The notes beneath the pieces are model-generated. The model ran no database searches. It saw only the letters and a list, made by a program, of their open reading frames with translations, and was not told the origin of the DNA. A stretch of 64,000 bases of DNA. Origin: Vitis vinifera (Eukaryota; Streptophyta; Magnoliopsida; Vitales; Vitaceae). A program made the position numbers and the translations under genes. Below, piece after piece: positions 38,001 to 48,983 of the stretch. Location of the stretch: positions 21,641,001 through 21,705,000 of the forward strand of contig NC_081820.1 in NCBI RefSeq assembly GCF_030704535.1. Direction: 5' to 3'. Each line of letters starts with the position of its first letter. The stretch's first letter is position 1.

Positions 38001-39321
38001 ATTTATAATTTTATAGAAATTTGGATGATTAAACAAAGAGTTGACAATAAAAAAGCAAAATATTTGAAAATAAATAAATTTCATTAGTTTTTTTGTTGTT
38101 TAGGAAATAGCGCTTCTTATGTAATGAAGGAAAAAAAATAATGTAACCAAGGGTTTGTACCATAATTGATTGACATTATAAGAAATGGTAATGCAGTTGA
38201 TTTTTTTGAGTACCCATTTTATTTAGCCCCTAATAGGATGAATTTTCGATAAATATAAATGAGTGTAGGACATGTTTGAGAAATTTTTTAAACCCAGGTT
38301 AAGTACAAGATGGGTTCGGATATGATTTTATTTCATCTCACCCCGTTTCAATTATATATAATATTAAATAAAAATTATTTTTGTTATTTTTCAACTTTTT
38401 TAATATATACAAAATAAAAAATTTTAATTTTCGCAAAAATGTAATTCGTAAATTCAACAACCATATTACCAAAATTCTTTTAATGAATAAGGTAGCTCCT
38501 TGGGTTGAATCGTACTTTTGTGTTTGCGTAGTTAGGCTAATATTTTTGGATTAGACCTACGTTTTTGGGTAGTCTATTTTTGTGTTTGTACAGCTGGGCT
38601 GGGCCTATATTTAGTTACGCTTGGGCCTACACTTTTAGATTAGACCAGCACTTTTGGATAGTTCAATTTTTTTTGTGTTTGATTAAGCCCACCTAAGCTA
38701 AGCCCCATGAGGGACTGATAGACCCTTCACCTAACCCTTCACTTAAGCCCACCTAAGTTTTGCCAAGGACACTCTGTCTTCTTTTCCTTTTCTCTCCATT
38801 TTGTTGCCACCAGAGTGCTAACTTACCATTAAATAGGGATATGCCAAACCAACCCCCATATGGAACTTTCCTTTGTTTGTAGGAAGCATGCTACCTAGTG
38901 GTAGTCGAAGCTGCTACACTTGGTAGTACAGTTTGTGAAGCTGCTACCTACGAATTTTTAGCTCTAATACAGCACTTGCTGAAAAAAATGTTAAATTCTA
39001 TATATTGAAATAAAATTTCAGCTCCATGAATCAAGATGATTGTAATATGGTTTGTCACTAGTCTTTAATCACTACTCTGCAACCATAAATATTTTTACTT
39101 CAGAATATTAAAAAATGAACGAAACTTGCTTGAAAGGAAACAAAATTTTATTTAAGAATTTCAAAGGCCTTGGAGAAGACTGCTCATGTATGGAGACCTT
39201 CTAGGAACCAAGCCAGTGCTTTAGGACAAATACATTTGATACACGAAAAGCAACGATCCTTACATCTAAGCCAAGAAAACATTATCAAGGGACAAAGCAT
39301 GCAAGTAGATACAATGTGGCA
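35061..39321. other. AT-rich left flank of unit 2, no gene seen
   Basis: Near-identical copy of 12,690-16,961, including the 188-bp tandem pair (about 35,775-36,150). Differences are mostly homopolymer length and single bases. AATAAA-like 3-prime signals of the kinase are preserved. Confidence 0.65.
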
Positions 39322-41849
39322 CTACCTTCCGGTTAAGGTGATTGTATCCATGGCATTAAGTGATGAAACCGGTACTCCTACTTGATTGCTCACCTGATCC
39401 TCTACCTTCAATACATCATAATATAGAGAAGGCTTAGGAGGCATTTGCAAGAGTTCAATCTCACCTTCTAGCATCTCCAATGCTTTGCTCATCGAAGGAC
39501 GATCTGTGGGCTTCATCTGTATACACCATAATGCAACTATCACCATTTTTTTTACAGATATTTTTTCATTATCTGTGGCATCTCCCATTTCAATGTCCTC
39601 CCCTTGGTCAAATTTATCATAGATCCATGATGGGAAGTATATTTGACTTGAGTGATCTGCTAATGCATTCAAATTCTTCCTTTTACCCACCATTTCCATC
39701 AACAACATTCCAAAACTATAAACATCGGCCTTATTTGATATGCATCCAATGTTTTTGTAGAACAATTCTGGAGCAATGTATCCCATTGTTCCTCTTGCTT
39801 TTGTGAGAGAAACAATACTTTCATCTGTTGAATACAACTTTGCAAGGCCAAAATCTGAAACTTTTGGAGTGAAGTCTTCATCGAGAAGAATATTGTGTGG
39901 TTTGATATCAAAATGTAGAATTTTCATATCACAACCTTGATGTAAGTATTCAATCCCACGCCCTACTCCAAGTGCAATCTTATACAACCTCTCCCAACTT
40001 AAGGGGGTATTATTTTCATGTTTTGGAAAAATAAACTTATCAAGAGATCCATTAGGCATGAAGTCATATATAAGAGCCCATTTTGAACCTTCTATGCAAA
40101 ATCCAACAAGTTTCACCACATTAATATGATGGATCTTTCCAATTGTAGCCACTTCATTGATAAAATCTTGTCCATCAGCTTTAGACATAACCAGTACTTT
40201 TACTGCAACAACTCGACCACTCTTGAGCTTTCCTTTATAAACAGAGCCAAAGCCTCCTTATCCTAATTTATCCTTGAAACTGTTGGTCATCTTCTTTATA
40301 TCATAATAAGAGTACTTTATGAGTTGAAGACTTTTGTGATTTTGCAGGAATTCTTCAATATTATCATCTAATGATAAGTGTCTCCGCCGAAACTTGTAGA
40401 TTAAGTAGGCAAACATAAACATCCCAAGTACAATTCGTACTCCAATGTATATTATGACTGAACATACATAAAGCAACACAAAAAATATGAAATTTATTAG
40501 AAATATTTATGATCATATGAATTCAATTAATATTAAATCCACCAAGTAAACCATTAGGCGGTTGCCTTGTTGATTAATCTAAAAATAAAGGTATTGTGAA
40601 ACTTTTTGAGACTGGATTGAGTCTTGAACTGTGCTGCTTAGGGGCTCTCTATGGAAGTAATATGCTGATCAGTAGTAAAGAAAAAATTGGGGCTTTGGAT
40701 TTGGAGGCCTCAGTTCCAATCCCACTGTTTTGACTTTTTGTATACAAGTGGACTTGAAACTGAATTTAGATAAGAGTATATGCATTCCAAATCTAAGCTG
40801 CTACTACTACTACTACTGCTACTACTACTAATAATAATAATAAGTATTATTATTATTATTATTTTTAATTCCTCTGGCTTTTGATTTTATAAATGAGGTC
40901 TTGCTTGGATAAAAAATTCTAAGGTGTTCATATAAAAAAACTACATTATACATATTATTGCACAAAGAATTAATAGTTGGGAATGGGAAGTCTCACCCAT
41001 CTTTTGTAATATCCAGCCTCCTGATAAGAAAATTAAGAATAACAGAAATTAAATTCAGAGAAGAACATGAATTAAATTAAGTTATAATTATAATCGTCAA
41101 ATCATCCTTATTATATCAGATGATGACTATGCAAAATAAAGTTGGTAAAATGTAACGGAACTCCCTCAAACTTACCAAAGGCCTCAATGCCATTGACAAA
41201 GTTGTAGTCCCAAGAATGTTGTTTAAGTCCTACATGATTGAATCAAGCAAGTAATCTGAGCTTGCAAGCATAATCGAATGCAAAACAATTCTTTATAATT
41301 GGAAGAAGAAACGAAAGTAGGAATTTCAAGTAATTGAGTTAATATGAAGAGAGAGCTCTAAGTCAAATTATCTAATCGAAACTACTAAGCCTCACCTCCA
41401 ATTGTAAAATTTGAGCGATTAAATATGTATCCTGTGAATAAGAGAGGATATTGAATTCAAAATAAGAAAGATATAAGTGAAAATATCACCATTATTATCA
41501 CTGAAACCAAAAAGAAAATTATCGAGAAATAAGGACAAAAGGATAAGAAACTCGGAGGCCTTACCAATTAAGTGACGCAGAAGGTTAATCAATATCCAGA
41601 TCCCTGCATGATTATATATTCATATAGACACATTATTCACTCATGGGGCACTTCAAAGTTTTCATCATGCATGAATAACATCTAATTCATAACTCCAAGC
41701 CTCCTTTACGAGGCTTCAATACTAATCTTACTCACATTTTACAATGATGGAGTTGCCGCATTTCACTCTTCTAGTATCGCACATGAAAGACAGAAATGAA
41801 AGTTCAAACCCCATGAGTAACTCTTCCTGCAAATCTGACATTGATAAAT

Positions 41850-42348
41850 TGTAGTGCCAACGAAAGCTTTGATGCCAACAATGTTAGTTCAAGAACACAA
41901 AGATAAAACAATCACACATACGGTACACGAGGTTTTAACGTGGTTCGGCCAACCATGCCTACGTCCACGGATGAGAGAGAATAATTCCACTATACAATAG
42001 AGAATATTACAGAGGATAGAACCAGATACAACTATTGGGTTCCCGAAACATCCCATGTTTCCCCACTCCTTGTATCCATACCTTACTACGAGCCCTCTCG
42101 CTCCACCAGGTACCTCCCGTTCTTCCTCACATCTCCATCCACTTCGTATAGTCTCTATAGGCCCATCTCCATCTCATAACTTTTTTCCCCTCATGACCTA
42201 GAATATTTATAGAGATATTTCCAACAACTTTCCTTATTTTATAAGGAAGTCTAATATTACAATAATATATCAACCTAGAAATATTCTATACAATATTCTT
42301 TACAAAAAGGAATATTTACTAATTAGGAATTTGGGACAATTCCTAACA
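41850..42348 (-). repeat. TRIM 3-prime LTR
   Basis: 499 bp. The polypurine tract AAGGTGGAGAT lies immediately inside it on the minus strand (about 42349-42360). Confidence 0.9.
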
Positions 42349-42522
42349 ATCTCCACCTTGGACCAAATTACATGAAGTTAATCTTCAATCTCTCCATGAC
42401 ACAAACCTTTTTGTATCATATCACCACGAAAGAGCAATTGACTCCACCTTCAGTGAAAATTCCTTTTGTTTTCATCTTGTGTGCTTTGTGATCTTTTACT
42501 CTTCTAGAAATCTTCAACTCAA

Positions 42523-42534
42523 GCTCTGATACCA
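42523..42534 (-). other. TRIM primer-binding site
   Basis: TGGTATCAGAGC on the minus strand, two bases inside the 5-prime LTR, matches the 3-prime end of initiator methionine tRNA, the usual primer of plant Copia and TRIM elements. Confidence 0.88.
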
Positions 42535-42536
42535 AT

Positions 42537-43035
42537 TGTAGTGCCAACGAAAGCTTTGATGCCAACAATGTTAGTTCAAGAACACAAAGATAAAACAATC
42601 ACACATACGGTACACGAGGTTTTAATGTGGTTCGGCCAACCATGCCTACGTCCACGGATGAGAGAGAATAATTCCACTATACAATAGAGAATATTACAGA
42701 GGATAGAACCAGATACAACTATTGGGTTCCCGAAACATCCCATGTTTCCCCACTCCTTGTATCCATACCTTACTACGAGCCCTCTCGCTCCACCAGGTAC
42801 CTCCCGTTCTTCCTCACATCTCTATCCACCTCGTATAGTCTCTATAGGCCCATCTCCATCTCATAACTTTTTTCCCCTCATGACCTAGAATATTTATAGA
42901 GATATTTCCAACAACCTTCCTTATTTTATAAGGAAGTCTAATATTACAATAATATATCAACCTAGAAATATTCTATACAATATTCTTTACAAAAAGGAAT
43001 ATTTACTAATTAGGAATTTGGGACAATTCCTAACA
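42537..43035 (-). repeat. TRIM 5-prime LTR
   Basis: 499 bp. Starts TGTTAGGAATTG and ends GGCACTACA in minus-strand sense. Confidence 0.9.
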
Positions 43036-43644
43036 TAAATGTCTTCCCTCCGTAACTGCCTTTGACTGAGTGACGATATTCCCATCCAAGATGCATGAAT
43101 CGGGAATATCTCTGAACTCCAAATCTCCAACTATTGCATACGCGTATGGTTGCGAGAAAGGGGATCTGCGATTCGTGTTGCATGGAATGATAGGAATAGA
43201 CTTATTATGAATCTTGTCACCAGTGATCAGCCATGGGCATTTAATGAAAACTACAGAACTAGAATTTGTAGGAACCTCATATGGATACTGATATTTGCTG
43301 TAGTAATAGAGAGGATAGGAGAAACAGTTTCCCATGCCCTTTTTCTTTAGGCCCGGATCCACTACCCGAATGGTATGGCTACTGTAGTTGATGTCTGCAA
43401 CATGGTATTTTCCGCCGTAATCGAGGTTTACCATAGTACGATTATTTTCACAGATCAAGTTCAAGTAAGGATAACCGAGGTCAGACGCATAATCATCTAC
43501 CAATTGGAAAGGGTCACTGATGTTCATATCTCCGCAAGAAGATTTGAAGGTCTGATTTTTATCAGCAACGCAAACAGAAAGGAAGCACACATGGAGGATT
43601 GTTAGGAGCCCTACTCCCACAAGATTTTCTTCCCTCAACATCAT

Positions 43645-45757
43645 AAACTTAGAGAGAGAAAGAGAGAGAGAGATGAGAGATTTGAAGTTGCATATTGTAG
43701 TGATAATTAAATACACAATTGCCGAAACCCAACTCAACTATCTTGACTCATGTCTTCCAAGCTAGTTTTTTGGTCATCGTATTTCTCCATCATTTAAGAC
43801 AAATGCTAAACCAATTTAGACGTCCAAACTTTTCTCATTTTTACATTGCTTGTCACCATCAATTTATATGATTTTATGTCATTCCAATTAATTCTTTTGA
43901 AAATAATAACATTCATAACAAAAAAAAACCATTAAAGGAATTGGTCAAACATTCTACCATTCAATCCTTACTAGATACATCAATGACCCCACGATATTTG
44001 AAATTTCAACATGATACCTTTCTAGACTATCCTTCCTAATAATGCTTTTAAATACGGTTGCACCCATCTTCTCATGAAAAACAAAGATTATTAGTCATAG
44101 CTCCCTAGTGTTTAGTTTTTCTAATTGGCATTTTTGGACATTATCCCTAGCCCATAAATTGTGTAACAAATTTTGGTACCTGTTGTTATAAACATCAACT
44201 ACCCTACAATATTGAATGTTTCTACATTGACACCTTTTTTACTTTACAATTAATTAAGCCAATTTTTAAAATCCAAATTATTCCTAATAATTAAAAGATT
44301 CATTAAAGAATTTAAAATAACAAGTCTTACTTGTTTAGAATCTATTTAGATAGAAAATTTAGAAGGCATAGTTGTGCGCATAAGAATAAGAGTAAAGTCT
44401 TAACATATTATATATTAATTTTGGTTTATTATTTTTTAGTAGTTAAAAAATGATTAAACTCATCAATAAATCATGTATATCAAGTGTTTATTTATTTTGG
44501 AATTTATTTATCTAATAAATTTTTTTAAAGAAATTAAAAGAAAATTCTAAAAAATATTTGTAATTAAGAAAGATTATATCTAAATATTTTTTTCTAGTGG
44601 TTGGTAGAGAGAATGAGAAAGAAAATGATGTTATACTTAATTTATCAAAAAAGAAAATTATGTCATACTTAATTTATTAAAAGAGAATGAGAAAGAAAAT
44701 TTAAATAAGACATTACTCATCAACTACCAAGATTTAAAACCCTTATTTCACTCCGTGTTGACAACATCAACTACCCACTACATTGGATATTGAAAGTTGA
44801 CACCTCCAAAGAGTCCATCCTGTTAATTCTTTTTATAACGGTGGGAAACTAATTACTTGAAAATTTAGGAAGAAATGTAAAGAAAAAAAGAAAAAAAAAT
44901 AGATTTAAGATTAATAACAAATTTAATATTAATAAATTATTTTTATATATTATTTCAAATTTATTTTATTTATTTTCTCTCATTTTTGTAAAATTAAATA
45001 ATTTAAAAACACATTCTAGGTATATTGTCAAATTTTTCATTATATACCTAGATTAATTTAGCACATGTGTCTCATGTGATATTTCCATTTTAACAATACT
45101 TAAAAACAATCCTCACATATTTGATGTTTTTATGCCATTTTGATTAATTCTTTAGGAAACAATAGTACCCAATTTTTCAGTGCCCATTTCTCTATGGCAA
45201 AAAGAAACCATTAAAGGAATTGGCCAAACACTTTTACTCTTCAATTCTTGTTAGATACATCAACCACCTTGCAATGTTTGAAGTGTCAAAGCTAATGTAG
45301 ACTTTCCCAAATCTTCCCAAACGATCCTTCCTAATAATTCTTTTTATGCTTATTTTTTTTTCATGAAAAATAGGGAATCGCCAAAAGAAATAGTTAAACT
45401 TTCCTATCACTATTTAGTTTTTCTAATTGGTATTTTTTGTTTTATTTTATTCCTAGCCCACAAACTTTGTGGAAAATCCTTTAGTGTTTGTTTTTTCATG
45501 AAAAAAAGGAAATCATCAAAGAAATTAGTCAAACATTTCTAATTAGAATTTTCTTGACATTATCCCTAGCCCACAAATTTTGTGGAAAAATTTTTGGTGT
45601 CTATTTTTCCATGAAAAATAGGAAGCCGTCCAAGGAATTAGTCAAACTTTTCTACAATAGTTTAGTTTTTCTAATTGGCATTTTTCTTAACGGTATCCCT
45701 AGTCAACAAATTTTGTGGAAAATTTTTTGGTACCTTTTTTTTCCTGTGAAAAATAGG
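43645..45757. other. Spacer of unit 2: repeat monomers, no gene
   Basis: Matches 20,230-22,940 with deletions. Contains a 245-bp-family monomer at about 43,745-43,985, another near 45,130-45,290, and part of the ~130-bp tandem array from about 45,350. The hAT element landed in this array. Confidence 0.65.
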
Positions 45758-45765
45758 AAACTACC
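45758..45765 (+). repeat. hAT target-site duplication, left
   Basis: aaactacc, identical to 59101-59108. An 8-bp duplication is diagnostic of the hAT superfamily. Confidence 0.95.
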
Positions 45766-45777
45766 TAGGAATGGCAA
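45766..45777 (+). repeat. hAT left terminal inverted repeat
   Basis: 12 bp, TAGGAATGGCAA, exact inverse of 59089-59100. Confidence 0.95.
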
Positions 45778-46015
45778 CGGGCGGGTTTGGGACGGGTCAC
45801 CCCTATCACATTCCCATCCCAAAATATTTAGTTATTTCCCAACCCGTCCCAAACCCGGGGCGGGGCGGGGTGGGGCATTCCCATCCCCGTTATAGAGTTA
45901 AAATTAAAATCTCATCCCCGGCCCGTCTCGACCCGGGTATGTGTTGGCGGGGCGGGGCGGGGCTAGGCTGGGCTGTGCTGGGCTATGCTGGGTTGGGTTG
46001 GGCTGGGCTGGGGTT
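45778..46015. other. GC-rich left subterminal region of the hAT
   Basis: Repeated ggggcggg and acccg-type motifs, then a minisatellite of gggctg/tgctg units (about 45,957-46,012). Such motif clusters are the usual transposase-binding zone of hAT elements. That role is inferred here. Confidence 0.6.
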
Positions 46016-46263
46016 ATTAATGAAACCAAATAGTTGTCAAATATCTTTCTTTAACAAGAACAATTGTAGAGCATTTGAAGATACCCGTTAACACCAATGT
46101 CCTCCATGTTATGAATGCACCCACTACAAAGACAATGAACAACCCAATAACAATAAAGAGCTCCAAAGCAAGTAAATTGCCAATAAAAGGCTTGATGATG
46201 ATGAACAAAAAACCAAATGCCCATTACAAGCTATTCAAATCCAGATTATTTCTGGAAGCAAGT

Positions 46264-46740
46264 TCAATGAATAATACAAAAATTTAGAAGTATGACATCC
46301 ACCTTAGCCTGTTTCTCAAACATTGATGTGGTCCTAAAACATTCATGTATAGACACCTCAGAAGCAGAAGCATCCACAACTCCAGAAACATTGCTTTGGA
46401 CAGATTGCGACATTGCACTTTGAATTATGCACCGATCAGTGTTCCCATTGAACTCCAAAGGCAACACAGATGATTCCATTCTTTCACAACAATGATTGAC
46501 CTTAGAAGAAAATATGAAGTATCTCTACTTTAGTATGTGAGAAATAGGTGGATGAAAAACTTTGAATATCTAAGAGAGCTTTCAATGCAAGTTATACGTA
46601 CCAGAAGAGCCTTGTTCAGAGGTTCTGCATATAAACAAGAGGAATTCATTGTTACAACCTTGAACAATCATAATAAACATGAAGAGAAACAGGAGACTTA
46701 CATCAGCAAAATGCATAGATAATTTGGTAATAAACTAATC
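46264..46740 (-). other. Exon-like sequence of unknown origin inside the hAT
   Basis: On the minus strand a short possible exon (AG|aacctctg...cttctg|GTACGT, about 46,623-46,600) is followed by a longer one (about 46,503-46,305). Together they keep one frame, containing MESSVLPLEFNG and ASASEVSIHECF. Codon content looks gene-like, but I do not recognise a family. It could be a third captured gene piece or chance. Confidence 0.35.
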
Positions 46741-48983
46741 AGTTTTACAGACCCAAAACTTACAACCTATGGTAGGATTACAAATTCCCCAGTTCAGAAG
46801 AACAGTAGTTGGCACACATCTACACAGAATTCTTTATAGTCTCTAAGATTGCAATCTAAGTGAAGTTACTTGTAATAGGGTGGTAATCAGGCAGATAGGT
46901 AGATCCAACTGAGGATAAAAATACAAGCCAACACTGAAAAGTAGGCTTAATTTATATAGCATATTGAGAAGGTTCTATCCAGGTTTTTAGTTTGATGAAC
47001 CAATCAAGTAAAAAAGCAATCTCAGCGCAACAAATTCTATAACCCAACAAGATACACAAGAAACATGCAATTATAAGATATATAATAAAGAATTGGCCTG
47101 TCCTTTTTATCCATAAACAGTGGGGCTATTTGCTGAAATTCTTGACTGAAATAAAGAGCTACATGGGATAAATCGAAGGTGTGATGCAAAAGACAACATT
47201 CTATTCAAACAAAAAGGGATTCGATATACTTTTTGGTCTTAATAATCATGATGAAAAGAGTGATAGGAGAAGTAACTGGTGACCTAGACATTTCACCAGT
47301 TCAAGCAGGTTATAGGATTATTACTCAGATAATTTATTTTTTGGTTTTGAGAAAATGAATAGCCGGATAAACTAAAAAAAATGAGCCAATTCGTGTGTGT
47401 TTATATATCACTAATATACATATTTACACACACATATCTTCAGTAAGATTTTAGCATTTTGTCTCTAACACAGAAACCCAATAGCCCACTTTGCAAGATC
47501 AAGGAAAAACATGGACTCATGATTCTTTCCTTGAGAACTGTCTATTAGTTTATCCCGATATTTTGGCATATTTTTAATATTATAATCAATAAATTTTTTG
47601 AAAAAAAAAATTATTTATCATGTCATGGCCTGATAATGTGAGCTTGCATTTTTCAGGAGCATATAGATGGTTTTTCTTTTAACTTTTATAGTATTGTTGA
47701 TTCTATGAGACAAGTATCATAAATTTAAGATCCTTTCTCCCAAGACAGAAACTAGAGATGACAAAGCAAGGTCTTTGATAAAAAAATATATACATAAGTC
47801 AGAACAGCTTCATCTCAAACTTGACCATGGACAGAAGCTAAGAGCAAGAGAGAGCAAGCTGTGTCCTTACGTGCAGGTGTAGTATATTATTATCAACATG
47901 GTAACATGTGAACTTTTCTATCCTATCACATGTATTTGTGAAAGAAGGCAAAGCCCCAAGCTTACAGTTGAGCAGAAGCAACCCCAATAGAATCATTGGA
48001 TAGCTTTAACCTTATGGCACAAATTATGCTTATAAACAGTACTGATTCCCTACTGTGCAGAATACGTATCTTCAATCTGTACTGGAGAATCAGATCCTAA
48101 GAGAAAACCCTTAGCTAATAAGCCATTTAGTACTATTAAGTTAAGCATAAAAGAGATGCTCTTTTTGGAAAAAAAAAATGAAGAGGGGAAAAACCATTAC
48201 AAGCTCAACATCCTATAATATAGCAAATAAGATTATTGGGTCTAAAACAGGGAAGATTACAATTATACCCCTTCTATGGTATAGCAAATAAGAAACTCTG
48301 GCATAGTCATAATAAACACAAACAAAACTTCCATTAAAAGATATCAAGGCAGTGTCCATTAGTGTAATGGTAGTAAAAGTACTACTATACTAATAACAAC
48401 TGAAAAAATAAAAATAGTATTAAAAACAGCACACCAGGCTCCTTTTTTATCAGTTCTGTAAATCTTGGAAGGATTTCTCATCCTTCATTGTCCTCACCAA
48501 GTTCAATGCAACGAATTATTTTCCTTCTAATAAAACAATTACAACAACAATAACAGAGTTGTGGGTAGGGGCAGGCAGAAACTTGAGCACGATAAGAGCA
48601 CATAGTTAAACTTGATCTTACACAGTTACACTCTACATAATTCATTATTTAATAACAGGCTCCCATGCATCTTTGAGAAAATTATGAACTAAAAGTGCTT
48701 GATACATTTAAAAAAAAACCAAAAAATGAAAAAAGAAAAAAAGAAAAGCACTTTCAAACCAACCACATTCAAAGTGAGTGTTCAATGAGCCTACCCTTGT
48801 CATACCACAAAGTAAGCACACACCATGTTCTCATTCAATATATCAAAGTAATCCATGTTCCAACTCACATTAGATAAAATATTTCATTCCATCATCAACT
48901 ATAAATCAAAAGACTATATTATAAATGGAAAAAAAAATAAACAAAAAAATAAAAGACAGGAAGAAGCTAAAATAGGGAGGAAC
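46741..48983. other. Non-coding interior of the hAT
   Basis: Moderately AT-rich with no convincing exon. The TPR exon expected next in TSS/REC genes was not found here, so the captured fragment ends at 48,984. The stretch may be captured intron sequence. Confidence 0.5.

Larger units (their letters stand above)
41850..43035 (-). mobile_element. TRIM-type LTR retrotransposon (1186 bp)
   Basis: Two 499-bp LTRs (41850-42348 and 42537-43035), each TG...CA in minus-strand sense, flank only 188 bp of internal DNA. They differ at four positions by eye. The flanking 5-bp target duplication is taaat (41845-41849 and 43036-43040). The 188 bp keep just a primer-binding site and a polypurine tract, with no gag or pol. 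It must have been mobilised in trans. The unfilled site in unit 1 is at about 19,625-19,635. Confidence 0.93.
39322..43644 (-). pseudogene. LRK10L2 receptor kinase copy, disrupted
   Basis: Duplicate of the 16962-20229 gene. The start (43644), signal peptide, the four small phase-1 exons (near 41,600, 41,420, 41,220 and 41,020) and the kinase exon (40457-39322) all remain. Two lesions break it. A 1186-bp TRIM sits in exon 1 between 43036 and 41849. A TAA at 40260-40258 replaces the Gln of the glycine loop (LGQGGF). Downstream the kinase frame is otherwise open, with about ten substitutions in 288 codons compared with unit 1. Ectodomain differences cluster in short patches. The exon 1 end differs from unit 1 (no triplicated repeat). 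The nonsense codon would remove the whole kinase. A kinase-less product is conceivable only if the TRIM were spliced out. Confidence 0.88.

Noticed and set aside
41850..43035. Cassandra-type TRIM with a 5S rRNA promoter in its LTR
   Set aside because: I looked for 5S-like internal promoter motifs in the 499-bp LTRs and saw none.
45771..46091. Gly-rich open frames at the left end of the hAT
   Set aside because: Translation of the GC-rich subterminal repeats of the transposon.
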